A DNA stretch of 64,000 nucleotides from Lachnospiraceae bacterium UBA7179 (GTDB lineage: Bacteria; Bacillota; Clostridia; Lachnospirales; Lachnospiraceae), in NCBI GenBank assembly GCA_002491195.1, contig DKVL01000056.1, positions 95,442-159,441 of the forward strand. The letters are read 5' to 3'. Shown piece by piece: positions 53,051 to 61,970 of the stretch (within the stretch, counting starts at the first letter, position 1; the number at the start of each line of letters is the position of its first letter). A program made the translations under genes and the position numbers. The notes beneath the pieces were generated by a model. The model was not told where the DNA came from. It searched no databases and saw nothing but the letters and a program-made list of their open reading frames with translations.

Positions 53051-55222
53051 ATGACATTGGAATTGACTCTTTTGATACAGGCGGCTTTGGCTGTTATGGG
53101 AGGAACAGCCACGGTTGCAGGAATGGTTTTGCATAAGAAGACGGCGAAAGGATTCGCGCTGGTTCCGCTGTGGATGTTTTATACATTTTACAATTTCTGG
53201 GGGATGACTGCTGTCCGTTCTCTGCTGTTATATGATGAGATACCAGCATACGGGGAAAACATGTACCTGCTTTTTCTTGATCTGGCGGCATCGGTGGGGA
53301 TTACAGTATTTTTGCTCGTCACAAATGAACAGCAGAGGAAGGCGGGGATCCGTGTGAAAACTGCGGTCTGTGCTGTTCTGGTTGTTATGAATGGATTTCA
53401 ATTTGTGGTACTTGTAAGGCAGTACACAAATGTCAATACAGTATTATATGAAGCCTTACGACCAGACAGGATCGTGATTCAGGGACTGATTGTTATGGTG
53501 GGATATCTGATCCTGGGCAGGATTTTCGGTTCAGATTGGTGTAAAAAATGGGTTATGCCTGTGGCAGTATCCATGCTTTATGTAATCACTTTGTATCTTG
53601 CTCCGGTATTCGAAACATTGATTGCAAACCAAAACGAATTTATGTTTGCAATTAAAGATGTGTGGTATCTGTTTCTTGCCTTTGGTGTGGCAGTGTCTGC
53701 TGCGATCATTGCGATTTTGCTGCTTGTTTCTGAAAAACGCTGCCGAATACTTTGTGCAGTTTTATGGGCATACTGTATTAGTGCGTATTTGCAGGGGATG
53801 CTTCTGAATGGCAGCCTGTTTCTGATGGACGGAAAGAAACCTGACTGGAGTAATGGCCTAAAAACGATGAATCTGCTTTTATGGTGTGCATGTCTGGCCG
53901 GTTTGGCAGCGCTATGTCATTTTGCTGGAAGAGCTGCACAGAAGATGATAGTATACAGTTCTTTGGTATTATGTATCATGCAAGTTGTTGGGGTGATATC
54001 TCTTATTCCTGCATGTCAGAAAGATAAGGTTCAAAAGGAGGATGTGCTGTATGAAAATTATTTGTCCATGGAAGGAATAGGGGAAGTAGCTTCTGAGGAA
54101 AATGTGATTGTATTTGTGTTGGACACCTACGATGTGGATTTTCTGGAACAGGTATTGGAGATTCAGCCTGACTTCCTGGATCCACTGAAAGGATTTATAT
54201 TTTATCCTGACAATGTCTCGCAGTTTTCCAGAACATTGCCTTCAATTCCATATATGCTTACTGAGCAGACTTATTTTTATGAAGAGTCGATTACAGATTA
54301 TGTGGACAGGGCATTTTCAGAGTGTATATTCTGGGAAGGATTGAGAAAGGAAGGGTATCAATATTATCTATTTGAGGTGGACGAAAATTATATAGGGGAT
54401 AGGGTATTAGAAGAGGCTGCAAACTTCGTAACAAAAGGGACAGTGTTTGCGGAGGAGTATTCATTTTGGGGCTGCGTGGAGGCAGCAGTGAGGATTGGTT
54501 CTTATCGATTGATGCCATATTTTGTTAAAGACTGCTTTTCGTATACATCAGGTGATATTGACCATATGGTCATTAGCCGCAGAGTGCTTGACAGACCGAT
54601 GTATAGCGAGGAGGATGCGTACTTGTGGGAGCAGTTAAGGGAAAGTGGTCTGGTAGTAGGAGATGATAAGAAAGCGTTTCGTTTTATACATACAAAGGGT
54701 GCACATGCTCCATATACCATGAACGAGAGAGGCGAGTGGGTAGGTGAGGAGGAGATTGTTCCAGAACAGATGTATGAAGGCAGTATGAGATTTGTGTATG
54801 ATTATCTGGAACAGATGCAGCGTTTGGGCGTTTATGAGCAGTCCATGATTATTATTACGGCGGATCATGGGGAGAATTTTGTGACTGAGGAACTTACACA
54901 GGAGACCAATCCGATATTGTTCATAAAACCTCGTGGGGTAAGTGCAGATGTCCCGTTGCAGACCTCAGATATCATGGCGTCACAGAATGATCTGCTGCCT
55001 ACGATCTCTGCTGCAATTGGTATTGAGTATGTTGATTCGTGGGGGCTTGATCTGCTCAATCCCAACGGAAAGGAAAGGACACGGACAAGATGCCACTATT
55101 ATGCAGTTGTAGAAAACAGCATACAGACGAAGACAAGAAAGTATAACATAGACGGGAATTCAAGAGATTTTGCGAACTGGACCGCGACAGATGAGTACCA
55201 TGAATTTGGTGAATTCTATTAA
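53051..55222 (+). CDS. Membrane sulfatase-fold (alkaline phosphatase superfamily) transferase-like protein
   Basis: A 723-residue protein. About nine helices fill the first 325 residues, then a sulfatase-fold domain starts at VIVFVLDTYDVDF. FSRTLPSIPYML carries a Thr suited to be the nucleophile, IHTKGAHAPY a substrate/metal histidine, and IITADHGENF the Asp-His metal site. This is the arrangement of phosphoethanolamine and phosphoglycerol (LTA synthase-like) transferases. It may add a phospho-substituent to the polysaccharide from a phospholipid. Substrate inferred by fold only. Confidence 0.82.
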   Translation: MTLELTLLIQAALAVMGGTATVAGMVLHKKTAKGFALVPLWMFYTFYNFWGMTAVRSLLLYDEIPAYGENMYLLFLDLAASVGITVFLLVTNEQQRKAGIRVKTAVCAVLVVMNGFQFVVLVRQYTNVNTVLYEALRPDRIVIQGLIVMVGYLILGRIFGSDWCKKWVMPVAVSMLYVITLYLAPVFETLIANQNEFMFAIKDVWYLFLAFGVAVSAAIIAILLLVSEKRCRILCAVLWAYCISAYLQGMLLNGSLFLMDGKKPDWSNGLKTMNLLLWCACLAGLAALCHFAGRAAQKMIVYSSLVLCIMQVVGVISLIPACQKDKVQKEDVLYENYLSMEGIGEVASEENVIVFVLDTYDVDFLEQVLEIQPDFLDPLKGFIFYPDNVSQFSRTLPSIPYMLTEQTYFYEESITDYVDRAFSECIFWEGLRKEGYQYYLFEVDENYIGDRVLEEAANFVTKGTVFAEEYSFWGCVEAAVRIGSYRLMPYFVKDCFSYTSGDIDHMVISRRVLDRPMYSEEDAYLWEQLRESGLVVGDDKKAFRFIHTKGAHAPYTMNERGEWVGEEEIVPEQMYEGSMRFVYDYLEQMQRLGVYEQSMIIITADHGENFVTEELTQETNPILFIKPRGVSADVPLQTSDIMASQNDLLPTISAAIGIEYVDSWGLDLLNPNGKERTRTRCHYYAVVENSIQTKTRKYNIDGNSRDFANWTATDEYHEFGEFY

Positions 55223-55272
55223 TGCTGCGATAACAGATCGTGATGCAAAACAGCATCGGAGGAGGAAATAAT

Positions 55273-57138
55273 TTGAAAGAGATTTTAAAGGATTTACAGA
55301 TTTCGTGGAAACAGATCGCAATATTGTTTTTGGCGGTCTGCTCTACGATCGCGTTGTTTGCAGATGTGGAATCTACAGGGAATCTGTCGATGGCGCTTAA
55401 TGGGGATGGCATTGCGCAGCTTATGGCGCTTGCGGTGATCACATATGTGTATCGGTGCATCTGGATAAAGAACAATTTGCTGTCAGGAAGAAAAGGGAGG
55501 GAACGAATCGGATATACGGTCATAGCGCTTCTGTTTACGTTGTCCATGATTATAGGAAAGGCGCAAAACGCCCATCCGGATTTGAAATATCCTATATTGG
55601 CGGTGCCTTTGTTTGTGGGATATATGCCTTTGTTTTATGTGGTTGCGGTGTTTCTTGGTGACATAATCACCCGCATGACAGGTCGGTGTGATGCCGGCTG
55701 TGTATCGAAATTGACGCAGTGGATGTTTGAGGAGCATGTGTTGTTAGGCGTAATGCTTTTTGTATTCTTGTGCAGGCTTCCCTATCTGATTGCGTTTTAT
55801 CCATGTTCGATGACGTGGGATGGCGGGGCGCAGATCTGTCAGTTTTATGGGAGAGAGATTTTTACGAATCATCATCCGCCTCTGTTTAGCTTTGTGTATG
55901 GAGCGATTGCGTTTTATTCACAGAAGTGGGGGCTGCCAAATGTGGGAATGTTCCTAATCCCGCTGGGACAGACATGTCTGTCCGCATTTGCGACAGCCAG
56001 AGTATATCTTCTGCTGAAAGAGCTGAAAGCGCCTTTCTGGTTTCGGTGGGCAGGTTTATTGTATTATGGACTGTTTACAGTGTGGTGCATATTTGACGTG
56101 ACTGTGATCAAGGACTCTGTCTACTGGCCGTGTTCCCTTATATATGCGGTGGAAATGGCGTGGTGCGTCCTTCGTTCCGAGACATTTTTTGAGAAAAAAA
56201 GTCATCTATTGCTGATGCTTTTGAGCGGGCTGCTCATGACCCAGACAAGAAATAATGGGATATTTATATTGCTGTTTACTGTCCCTGTGTTATTCTTTGT
56301 TACACAGAGGAAGCAGAAGGGCTTGTATCTTGGTATGGCGGCCGTGATGTTTGCAGCGATCTTTCTGCTGGATCATATGCTTTATCCGGCGCTTGGCGTG
56401 ATCTGTCTTGAGGAGAAAGAGGATACATACTGTATTCTTTTCCAGCAGACTGCAAAATACGGCCAGGATTACCCGGAAGATGTGACAGAGGAAGAACGTG
56501 AGTTCTTGAATCGGATGTTTGACTATGATGAACTGGTTCAGGTATATAACCCACAGCTGGCAGACTGGGTGAAAAACTGTCTGAAAATATGCGAGGCTAC
56601 TTCGACGGATGGGACGAATTCTGAGTTTGCAGCGATCAGAAATGAATATTTTAAGGTATGGTCTGCCCAGTTTATGCGGCATCCGTTTTCTTATATCAAC
56701 ACATTCTTTGAATGCTCCTATGGATATTACTATCCGGAGGTGAAATCCTATATAGGAGACAGTGGATGTTATGAGACAGACAGACATATGTTTACTAAGG
56801 GGATGCATCCGTCACGTCAGATAGAAGCCTTCGCACCATTTCGTTTTGGGTTGGAACAGGTCAGCAAGCTTGAGTATCTGCCAGGGCTTGGGTTGTTGTA
56901 TCGGTGTGGTTTTTATACATGGTGCGTGGCGTTTGCAGTTTGTTATCTCCTGGTCAAAAGGAGATACCGTGAGACAGTGATCGCGATCCCTGCGGTTGTG
57001 AACATTTTGATTTGTCTGATATCGCCGATTAATCCCTGTATCCGGTATGCATTACCTACAATGTGCCTGCTGCCGGTACTATATGGTATCCTGTTGCGAA
57101 AGGGTGCGGTTTCTGCACATGAAACACAATTTTCATAG
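55273..57138 (+). CDS. DUF6020-like polytopic membrane protein
   Basis: A 621-residue protein with about twelve helices. The segment FYPCSMTWDGGAQICQFYG followed by FTNHHPPLFSFVYG is typical of a GT-C-like family I know as DUF6020: acidic first loop, then NHHP. I chose TTG 55273, seven bases after AGGAGG (55260-55265), over ATG 55243. The first codons contain a 26-base stretch identical to part of the antitoxin gene at 57331-57356. Function unknown; a role in outer-face glycosyl transfer is inferred. Confidence 0.78.
   Translation: MKEILKDLQISWKQIAILFLAVCSTIALFADVESTGNLSMALNGDGIAQLMALAVITYVYRCIWIKNNLLSGRKGRERIGYTVIALLFTLSMIIGKAQNAHPDLKYPILAVPLFVGYMPLFYVVAVFLGDIITRMTGRCDAGCVSKLTQWMFEEHVLLGVMLFVFLCRLPYLIAFYPCSMTWDGGAQICQFYGREIFTNHHPPLFSFVYGAIAFYSQKWGLPNVGMFLIPLGQTCLSAFATARVYLLLKELKAPFWFRWAGLLYYGLFTVWCIFDVTVIKDSVYWPCSLIYAVEMAWCVLRSETFFEKKSHLLLMLLSGLLMTQTRNNGIFILLFTVPVLFFVTQRKQKGLYLGMAAVMFAAIFLLDHMLYPALGVICLEEKEDTYCILFQQTAKYGQDYPEDVTEEEREFLNRMFDYDELVQVYNPQLADWVKNCLKICEATSTDGTNSEFAAIRNEYFKVWSAQFMRHPFSYINTFFECSYGYYYPEVKSYIGDSGCYETDRHMFTKGMHPSRQIEAFAPFRFGLEQVSKLEYLPGLGLLYRCGFYTWCVAFAVCYLLVKRRYRETVIAIPAVVNILICLISPINPCIRYALPTMCLLPVLYGILLRKGAVSAHETQFS
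55279..55304 (+). repeat. 26-base direct repeat, copy 1 (5' end of the DUF6020-like gene)
   Basis: Exact match, same orientation and reading frame, to 57331-57356. Both copies encode EILKDLQIS, and a further dozen bases remain similar. The length is far beyond chance within 64 kb. Confidence 0.9.
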
Positions 57139-57195
57139 GGAAAAGGAAATGGAAGGAAAAATGATTATGAACCAATTGAAAGTGAGGGAAGAAGC

Positions 57196-57435
57196 ATGAA
57201 TGCTTTTGATAGCACAGTTTTAATGATGGAAGCGCTGCCAGAATCAGATTTGATAGAAATCGAGAATTTTACAAAAAACTTGTACATGTTGCGCAATTCA
57301 AAAAGTCCGTTTCGCCCATTAACAGGCGAGGAGATTTTAAAGGATTTACAGATTTCCCGGGAACAGGTCGAACAAGGGAAGTGTAAAGAAATGGGACAGG
57401 CGATAGAGGAAATCAGGAATAAGTATGGACTATAA
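57196..57435 (+). CDS. Antitoxin of a RelE/ParE-type pair
   Basis: A 79-residue acidic protein preceding a RelE/ParE-like toxin and overlapping it by 11 bases, the usual antitoxin-first arrangement. The C-terminal half (LTGEEILKDLQIS.EQ.EQGKC then AIEEIRNKYGL) resembles toxin-binding tails of small antitoxins. No clear DNA-binding domain can be named. GAGGGAAG precedes ATG. A 12-codon frame (57161-57199) overlaps its start, but I do not treat it as a gene. Confidence 0.78.
   Translation: MNAFDSTVLMMEALPESDLIEIENFTKNLYMLRNSKSPFRPLTGEEILKDLQISREQVEQGKCKEMGQAIEEIRNKYGL
57331..57356 (+). repeat. 26-base direct repeat, copy 2 (inside the antitoxin gene)
   Basis: Partner of 55279-55304. The segment fits naturally in the antitoxin family's C-terminal half, so this copy may be the older one. 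Direction of copying is inferred. Confidence 0.9.
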
Positions 57436-57739
57436 AGTTATTATGTCGGATAAGGCGCAGCAGCAACTTGACCAGTTTCTTTATTACATTCTTGTAGAAC
57501 TGGGAAATGAACAGGCAGCGCGGAATGTACCGGAGGATGCAGAGAAATCAAAAGTAAGACTTTCTCATATGGCAGGCAGTTTAAGAAAATGTGATAATCC
57601 AAAATTGAATGAATTGGGATATCACATAATACAGTTTGAACATCATAGGTATTTTATGGTATATCGAATTGATGGAGCTGCAGTGTATGTCGAGGGGGTG
57701 TATCATGGACTGCAGGATTTTGAAAATTATGTTAACTAA
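57425..57739 (+). CDS. RelE/ParE-superfamily toxin
   Basis: A 104-residue protein, the normal family length. YKVIMSDKAQQQLDQFLYYI forms the first strand and helix, followed by LSHMAGSLRKCDNPKL, YHIIQFEHHRYFMVYRID and VYVEGVYHGLQDFENYV. The C-terminal RYFMVYRI... VYH pattern is that of ParE/RelE toxins, which block gyrase or cut mRNA. Which one cannot be told. It probably stabilises the locus against loss. Confidence 0.85.
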   Translation: MDYKVIMSDKAQQQLDQFLYYILVELGNEQAARNVPEDAEKSKVRLSHMAGSLRKCDNPKLNELGYHIIQFEHHRYFMVYRIDGAAVYVEGVYHGLQDFENYVN

Positions 57740-57760
57740 GGCATTGGTCAGGAGAACGAA

Positions 57761-58795
57761 ATGGAAGCAAAAACGATCATCGCGACAGAACTCTTAAAGG
57801 GGCAGGGACTTGGCAACCAGCTGTTCTGTTATGTCACGACAAGGGCGCTTGCCCATGCAAAAGGATATGAGTTCTCTATCCTGAACAGAGAACTGCTCGA
57901 CTGCATGTATTTCATGGATATCGACTGCGGCACAGATATTAAAAACGCCTGTTTTGAAAAAACCTATCACGAAAGGGAAGACAGGATATTCCTGGGAAAT
58001 TCAGCACATGATATTGAACACGGATGTTATATAACGGGCGTTGACAAGCAGCTGTTATCCCTGAACCAGACGACACTTTTATATGGAAATATGCAGGACG
58101 AGTCCTATTTCGGACAGTATAAGAAAGAGATCAGGGAGTGGCTGCGTGTTAAACCAGAATATGACTGTATGGACTATTCCAGAGAGAATCTTTGCATCAT
58201 CAATATCAGGGGTGGAGAGTACACCAGTAGTCCGGAGCTGTTTCTGCGGCGCGGATACTGGCTTGACGCCATGAGGATCATGAGACAGAAGCGCGCGGAT
58301 ATGGAGTTTATGGTGGTGACGGACGATCTGTCCGCTGCCAGAAGGATTCTGCCCGAGGTAAAAGCGTATCACTTTGACCTGGCAGGGGACTATACAGCGA
58401 TCAAGAACGCACGGTATTTAATCGTATCAAACTCGACATTCGCTTTTTTTCCAGCATTTACAAGTGAGACCGTGCAGTATATCATTGCACCCAAATACTG
58501 GGCAAGGCATAATGTGTCCGATGGATACTGGGCATCCGAGCAGAATATTTATTCGGATTTTGTCTATCTTGACAGAAAAGGAAAGCTTTTTACAGCCAAT
58601 GAATGCAGGGAAGAGCTGGTGCGATACAAAAGAAAGTCGACACACTATAAGAGAATAGGACAAAGGCTGGAAGGTGCGGCCCTGATAAAGGCGAAGATGA
58701 GAAGCAAATGGCTGATCTATAAGGATCTGTCTGTAAGAGCTGTGCGTTCTATAAAGCGGAGAATGCTTGAAGTAGGGAAAGACAGGAACGATTAG
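57761..58795 (+). CDS. GT11-like glycosyltransferase with altered donor motif
   Basis: A 344-residue protein related to alpha-1,2-fucosyltransferases. KGQGLGNQLFCYVTTRALA (residues 13-31) and SNSTFAFFPAF near the C-terminus match GT11. The HxRRxD motif is replaced by NIRGGE at 148-153. This may mean a donor other than GDP-fucose or an altered mechanism. It differs strongly from the canonical GT11 at 46602. Basic C-terminal helices may bind the membrane. Confidence 0.8.
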   Translation: MEAKTIIATELLKGQGLGNQLFCYVTTRALAHAKGYEFSILNRELLDCMYFMDIDCGTDIKNACFEKTYHEREDRIFLGNSAHDIEHGCYITGVDKQLLSLNQTTLLYGNMQDESYFGQYKKEIREWLRVKPEYDCMDYSRENLCIINIRGGEYTSSPELFLRRGYWLDAMRIMRQKRADMEFMVVTDDLSAARRILPEVKAYHFDLAGDYTAIKNARYLIVSNSTFAFFPAFTSETVQYIIAPKYWARHNVSDGYWASEQNIYSDFVYLDRKGKLFTANECREELVRYKRKSTHYKRIGQRLEGAALIKAKMRSKWLIYKDLSVRAVRSIKRRMLEVGKDRND

Positions 58796-58842
58796 GAACT
58801 GGTGGCGGATATTGCAGATCAAAGAAAGTGTGGGAGAGTAGG

Positions 58843-59628
58843 ATGCTTGAAATGGAGAACAGTGCGAAATTAAATGCCTGTCAGGGCATACAAACAGGAG
58901 TTAGTTCAAACAAGTTGAAGCTGCCGCAGGTGACACTCGTTGCTATGTCAAGTGTCAATATCAGAGCGACGATCAAGGCAATGCAGTACAGTATGCGCGG
59001 CATTGCGTTTGGGGATGCGGTGCTGATCACACATAAAAAGCCATTTGGACTGCCAAAGACGATCCGTTACAGTCACACAGATAAGCTGACCAATATTGAT
59101 CTATTTAACTATAAGATGGTCTATGAATTGGGAGAACATATCCACACGGATTTTGCGCTTATCGTCCACGCGGACGGTTTTGTAGTGCATCCCGAGATGT
59201 GGCGGGATGAATTTCTGGACTATGACTACATCGGTGCACCGTGGCCATTGCCGCCCGAGGGAGATACTACCACATACCGGGACAAGGATGGAAAGATCTG
59301 TCGTGTGGGAAACAGCGCGGGCATTCGGAGCAAGCGCCTGATGGATTTTCCCAGGAAAGCAGGGATTCCATGGGAAGGTGAGTATGCATATGGAAAAATG
59401 TGGTATTACGAAGATGGTTTTATCTGCTGTAAGATCCGTCATCTGTTAGAGGCGGAAGGAATGCGGATTGCTCCGCTGGAGGTTGCAAAATATTACAGTC
59501 ATGAGAAAATGATACCAGAAGTGCAGGGGATTACACCGTTTGCGTTTCATAAATGGGAAGGGACAAACGCACAGTATCCGAATTTTATAAGAGAATCATT
59601 CCTGGAGCGATGCAAGCGCCTGCTGTGA
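58843..59628 (+). CDS. DUF5672-family protein, putative glycosyltransferase
   Basis: A 261-residue protein with LPQVTLVAMSSVNI, FALIVHADGFVVHP, LDYDYIGAPWPLP, GNSAGIRSKRLMDF and a late EDGFICCKIR. These are the conserved segments of DUF5672. HADG in a strand-turn looks like a GT-A metal site, so a glycosyltransferase role is likely but unproven. ATG 58843 is six bases after GGGAG. Confidence 0.83.
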   Translation: MLEMENSAKLNACQGIQTGVSSNKLKLPQVTLVAMSSVNIRATIKAMQYSMRGIAFGDAVLITHKKPFGLPKTIRYSHTDKLTNIDLFNYKMVYELGEHIHTDFALIVHADGFVVHPEMWRDEFLDYDYIGAPWPLPPEGDTTTYRDKDGKICRVGNSAGIRSKRLMDFPRKAGIPWEGEYAYGKMWYYEDGFICCKIRHLLEAEGMRIAPLEVAKYYSHEKMIPEVQGITPFAFHKWEGTNAQYPNFIRESFLERCKRLL

Positions 59629-59643
59629 AAAGGATAAAAGAGT

Positions 59644-61965
59644 ATGAATAAAAAGAATTGGAATAAGTGGATTAGGGAGCACAGGGGATTTACAATTGTA
59701 CTTCTGATGGAACTTTTGATGATCGTAATCATGTTGATGGGTTTCTTGCGAAGTCCGGTTGTATACACTTTGGATGGCAGCAGCATGACTGCGGTTGATG
59801 AGGATGCCAAAGCAGACGTAGACGGAAGCTGGTACATTACTGGCAAAGCAAGTGGAAGGTCATTGCCGCGTGAGATGCTTCAGTCGGGCACATTTTATCT
59901 GCCGCATGGAATGTATGAATTTACGGTTCAGTATGAGTCTGTATCCCAGGTAGATGGCGACTGTGAGGATTATGCGGGGAGCGTACAGATTGTATCACAG
60001 AAACTCAGAGCGGGGGTTCAGTGCAGTGAGGTTTTTTTGCATGACACGAGAACAAGTGTGACTGACCGATTGTGGGTACGGTCGTTTAACGGGGTAGACG
60101 ATCTGCAGGTCAACGTTTCTTTTAACGGTATCGGAAGTATGCGTTTTTCTGATATAGAGATCAGGGAACTGCCATTATGGAGAATCGTTTGTACAGCTGG
60201 CTGGATTTTGTTTTTTAGCCTGCTGGACTTTATCTATTTTTATTTTTTCACGAATAATTCCTATGCAAACAAGCAGGTAATCATAGGATTGGGCATAACC
60301 ATATTTTTTTCCAGTCTGCCTCTGTTTACGGATTTTTTGTACTGGGGACATGATATGGATTTTCACACAGCCCGTATATGGTCCCTGGCAGAGGGAATCA
60401 AAAACGGACATTGGATCGTACCAATACAGACGGAGATGGTGAACGGATACGGATATGCTACTCCTTTGTTTTACAGCCAGTTGTTTTTATATATTCCAGC
60501 CATACTTTACTGCGCAGGTGCTCCATTGCAGGTATGCTATCAGATTTATGCGTTTCTGATGAATGCGGCGACTTGTCTGATCTGTTTCTACTGTATCAAA
60601 GGGCTGTTTCGAAACAAGAGATTTGCCATATTCGGTTCATTCTTGTATACACTTTCGGCATATAGGCTTGCAGATGTCTATACAAGGGCGTCTGTCGGGG
60701 AATATACAGCAATGGCGTTTCTTCCGCTTGTCGTGTACGGATTTGTGCGCGTATATACAACAGAGGAGAAAAAGATTACAGAGCGGGATTATATGCCGAT
60801 TGTAATAGGACTTACAGGGATTATTGAATGTCATGTTCTTACCTGTGAACTGACAGCACTCTGTATTGGTCTGTTTTGCCTTGTTACAGTAAAAAGGACG
60901 TTACAGCCCAAAAGGTTGCTTGCGCTGATTAAGGCAGCGCTTCTGACCATTGTGATCAACGCAGCGTTCTTGATTCCGTTTCTATCATCTCTGACGATGA
61001 ATCTGACTGTGAAGGCAAATAAGGTAAACCAGATGCAGGAGCATGGTACATATCTGATTCAGGTATTTGGAATGTTTATGACTTCGACAGGCGGAAGTGT
61101 GAAAGGGACATTGGACGAAATGCCAATGTCGGTTGGATTTGCCCTGATTGTAGGAATTGGTATTGTTCTATTTTGCTGCGCCAGGCGCTATGACTGGAAG
61201 CTGGAGGATGATACGATGCTGCGAATCGGAACCTATTGCGCTGGTTTTGCAGGAATAAGTATTCTGTTTTCGCTGCGTATGATTCCCTGGGACAGCGTGC
61301 AGAATATGAGTGGTATTCTTGCAAAGGTGCTTTGTATGATTCAATATCCCTGGCGGTACTATGCATTTGCGACAGTGTTTGGCGTGTTTGCGGCAGTAGC
61401 CGGGCTAAAGATCCTCTCAGAATATAAAAGCAGCGCCACTGTAATGTTGTGGTGTGGCGTTATGGCAGTATTGACAACCCTGAATGCGGGCTTGTATTTT
61501 ATGAATTTTGCGAATGAAGCAAAGACGATTACGGTATACGGGGCAATGCCGACGGAGATTGGGTATGGAGAATATTTGCCAACGGGTACTGTTATGGAGG
61601 AGCTTAAGTCAAGGAATGTTATCATGGATGAAACTTACGTGACAGTACGTGAATATGAATATAAGTCTGGTGTTACGTCGTTTTTTTGCAAGAATGAGTC
61701 TGACAAGGAGCAGACAGTAGGGATTCCGCTTTTGAAGTATGACCATTACCACGCATATGACCGGGACAGCGGCGAGGAACTTGCGTTATGCAACGGCCGC
61801 AATAATTGTATCGACATTGTGGTAGGGCCTCGTTATGAAGGGGTAGTGGAGGTGCGATACGAGATGCCGCTGCTCTGGAAAACAGGATATCTCGTATCAG
61901 CAGTGTCTGTTGTACTTGTTGTCGGAATGACAGGAATGAAGCGCAGAAAAGAAAGGAAGGACTAG
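59644..61965 (+). CDS. GT-C-like polytopic membrane protein with N-terminal beta domain
   Basis: A 773-residue protein. One helix (about 16-36) is followed by an external domain rich in beta strands (about 45-180), then about twelve helices and an external C-terminal domain with a last helix. The loop WGHDMDFHTARIWSLAEG followed by YGYATPLFYSQ, and TRASVGEYTAMAFLPL, are features of the YfhO-like/GT-C membrane proteins. The DMDFH segment is a candidate catalytic loop. Function inferred as outer-face sugar addition. Confidence 0.78.
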   Translation: MNKKNWNKWIREHRGFTIVLLMELLMIVIMLMGFLRSPVVYTLDGSSMTAVDEDAKADVDGSWYITGKASGRSLPREMLQSGTFYLPHGMYEFTVQYESVSQVDGDCEDYAGSVQIVSQKLRAGVQCSEVFLHDTRTSVTDRLWVRSFNGVDDLQVNVSFNGIGSMRFSDIEIRELPLWRIVCTAGWILFFSLLDFIYFYFFTNNSYANKQVIIGLGITIFFSSLPLFTDFLYWGHDMDFHTARIWSLAEGIKNGHWIVPIQTEMVNGYGYATPLFYSQLFLYIPAILYCAGAPLQVCYQIYAFLMNAATCLICFYCIKGLFRNKRFAIFGSFLYTLSAYRLADVYTRASVGEYTAMAFLPLVVYGFVRVYTTEEKKITERDYMPIVIGLTGIIECHVLTCELTALCIGLFCLVTVKRTLQPKRLLALIKAALLTIVINAAFLIPFLSSLTMNLTVKANKVNQMQEHGTYLIQVFGMFMTSTGGSVKGTLDEMPMSVGFALIVGIGIVLFCCARRYDWKLEDDTMLRIGTYCAGFAGISILFSLRMIPWDSVQNMSGILAKVLCMIQYPWRYYAFATVFGVFAAVAGLKILSEYKSSATVMLWCGVMAVLTTLNAGLYFMNFANEAKTITVYGAMPTEIGYGEYLPTGTVMEELKSRNVIMDETYVTVREYEYKSGVTSFFCKNESDKEQTVGIPLLKYDHYHAYDRDSGEELALCNGRNNCIDIVVGPRYEGVVEVRYEMPLLWKTGYLVSAVSVVLVVGMTGMKRRKERKD

Positions 61966-61970
61966 GAAAC

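Noticed and set aside
57161..57199. 12-codon frame overlapping the antitoxin start
   Set aside because: Too short to judge. It could be a leader peptide, but no attenuator-like structure or codon pattern supports it.
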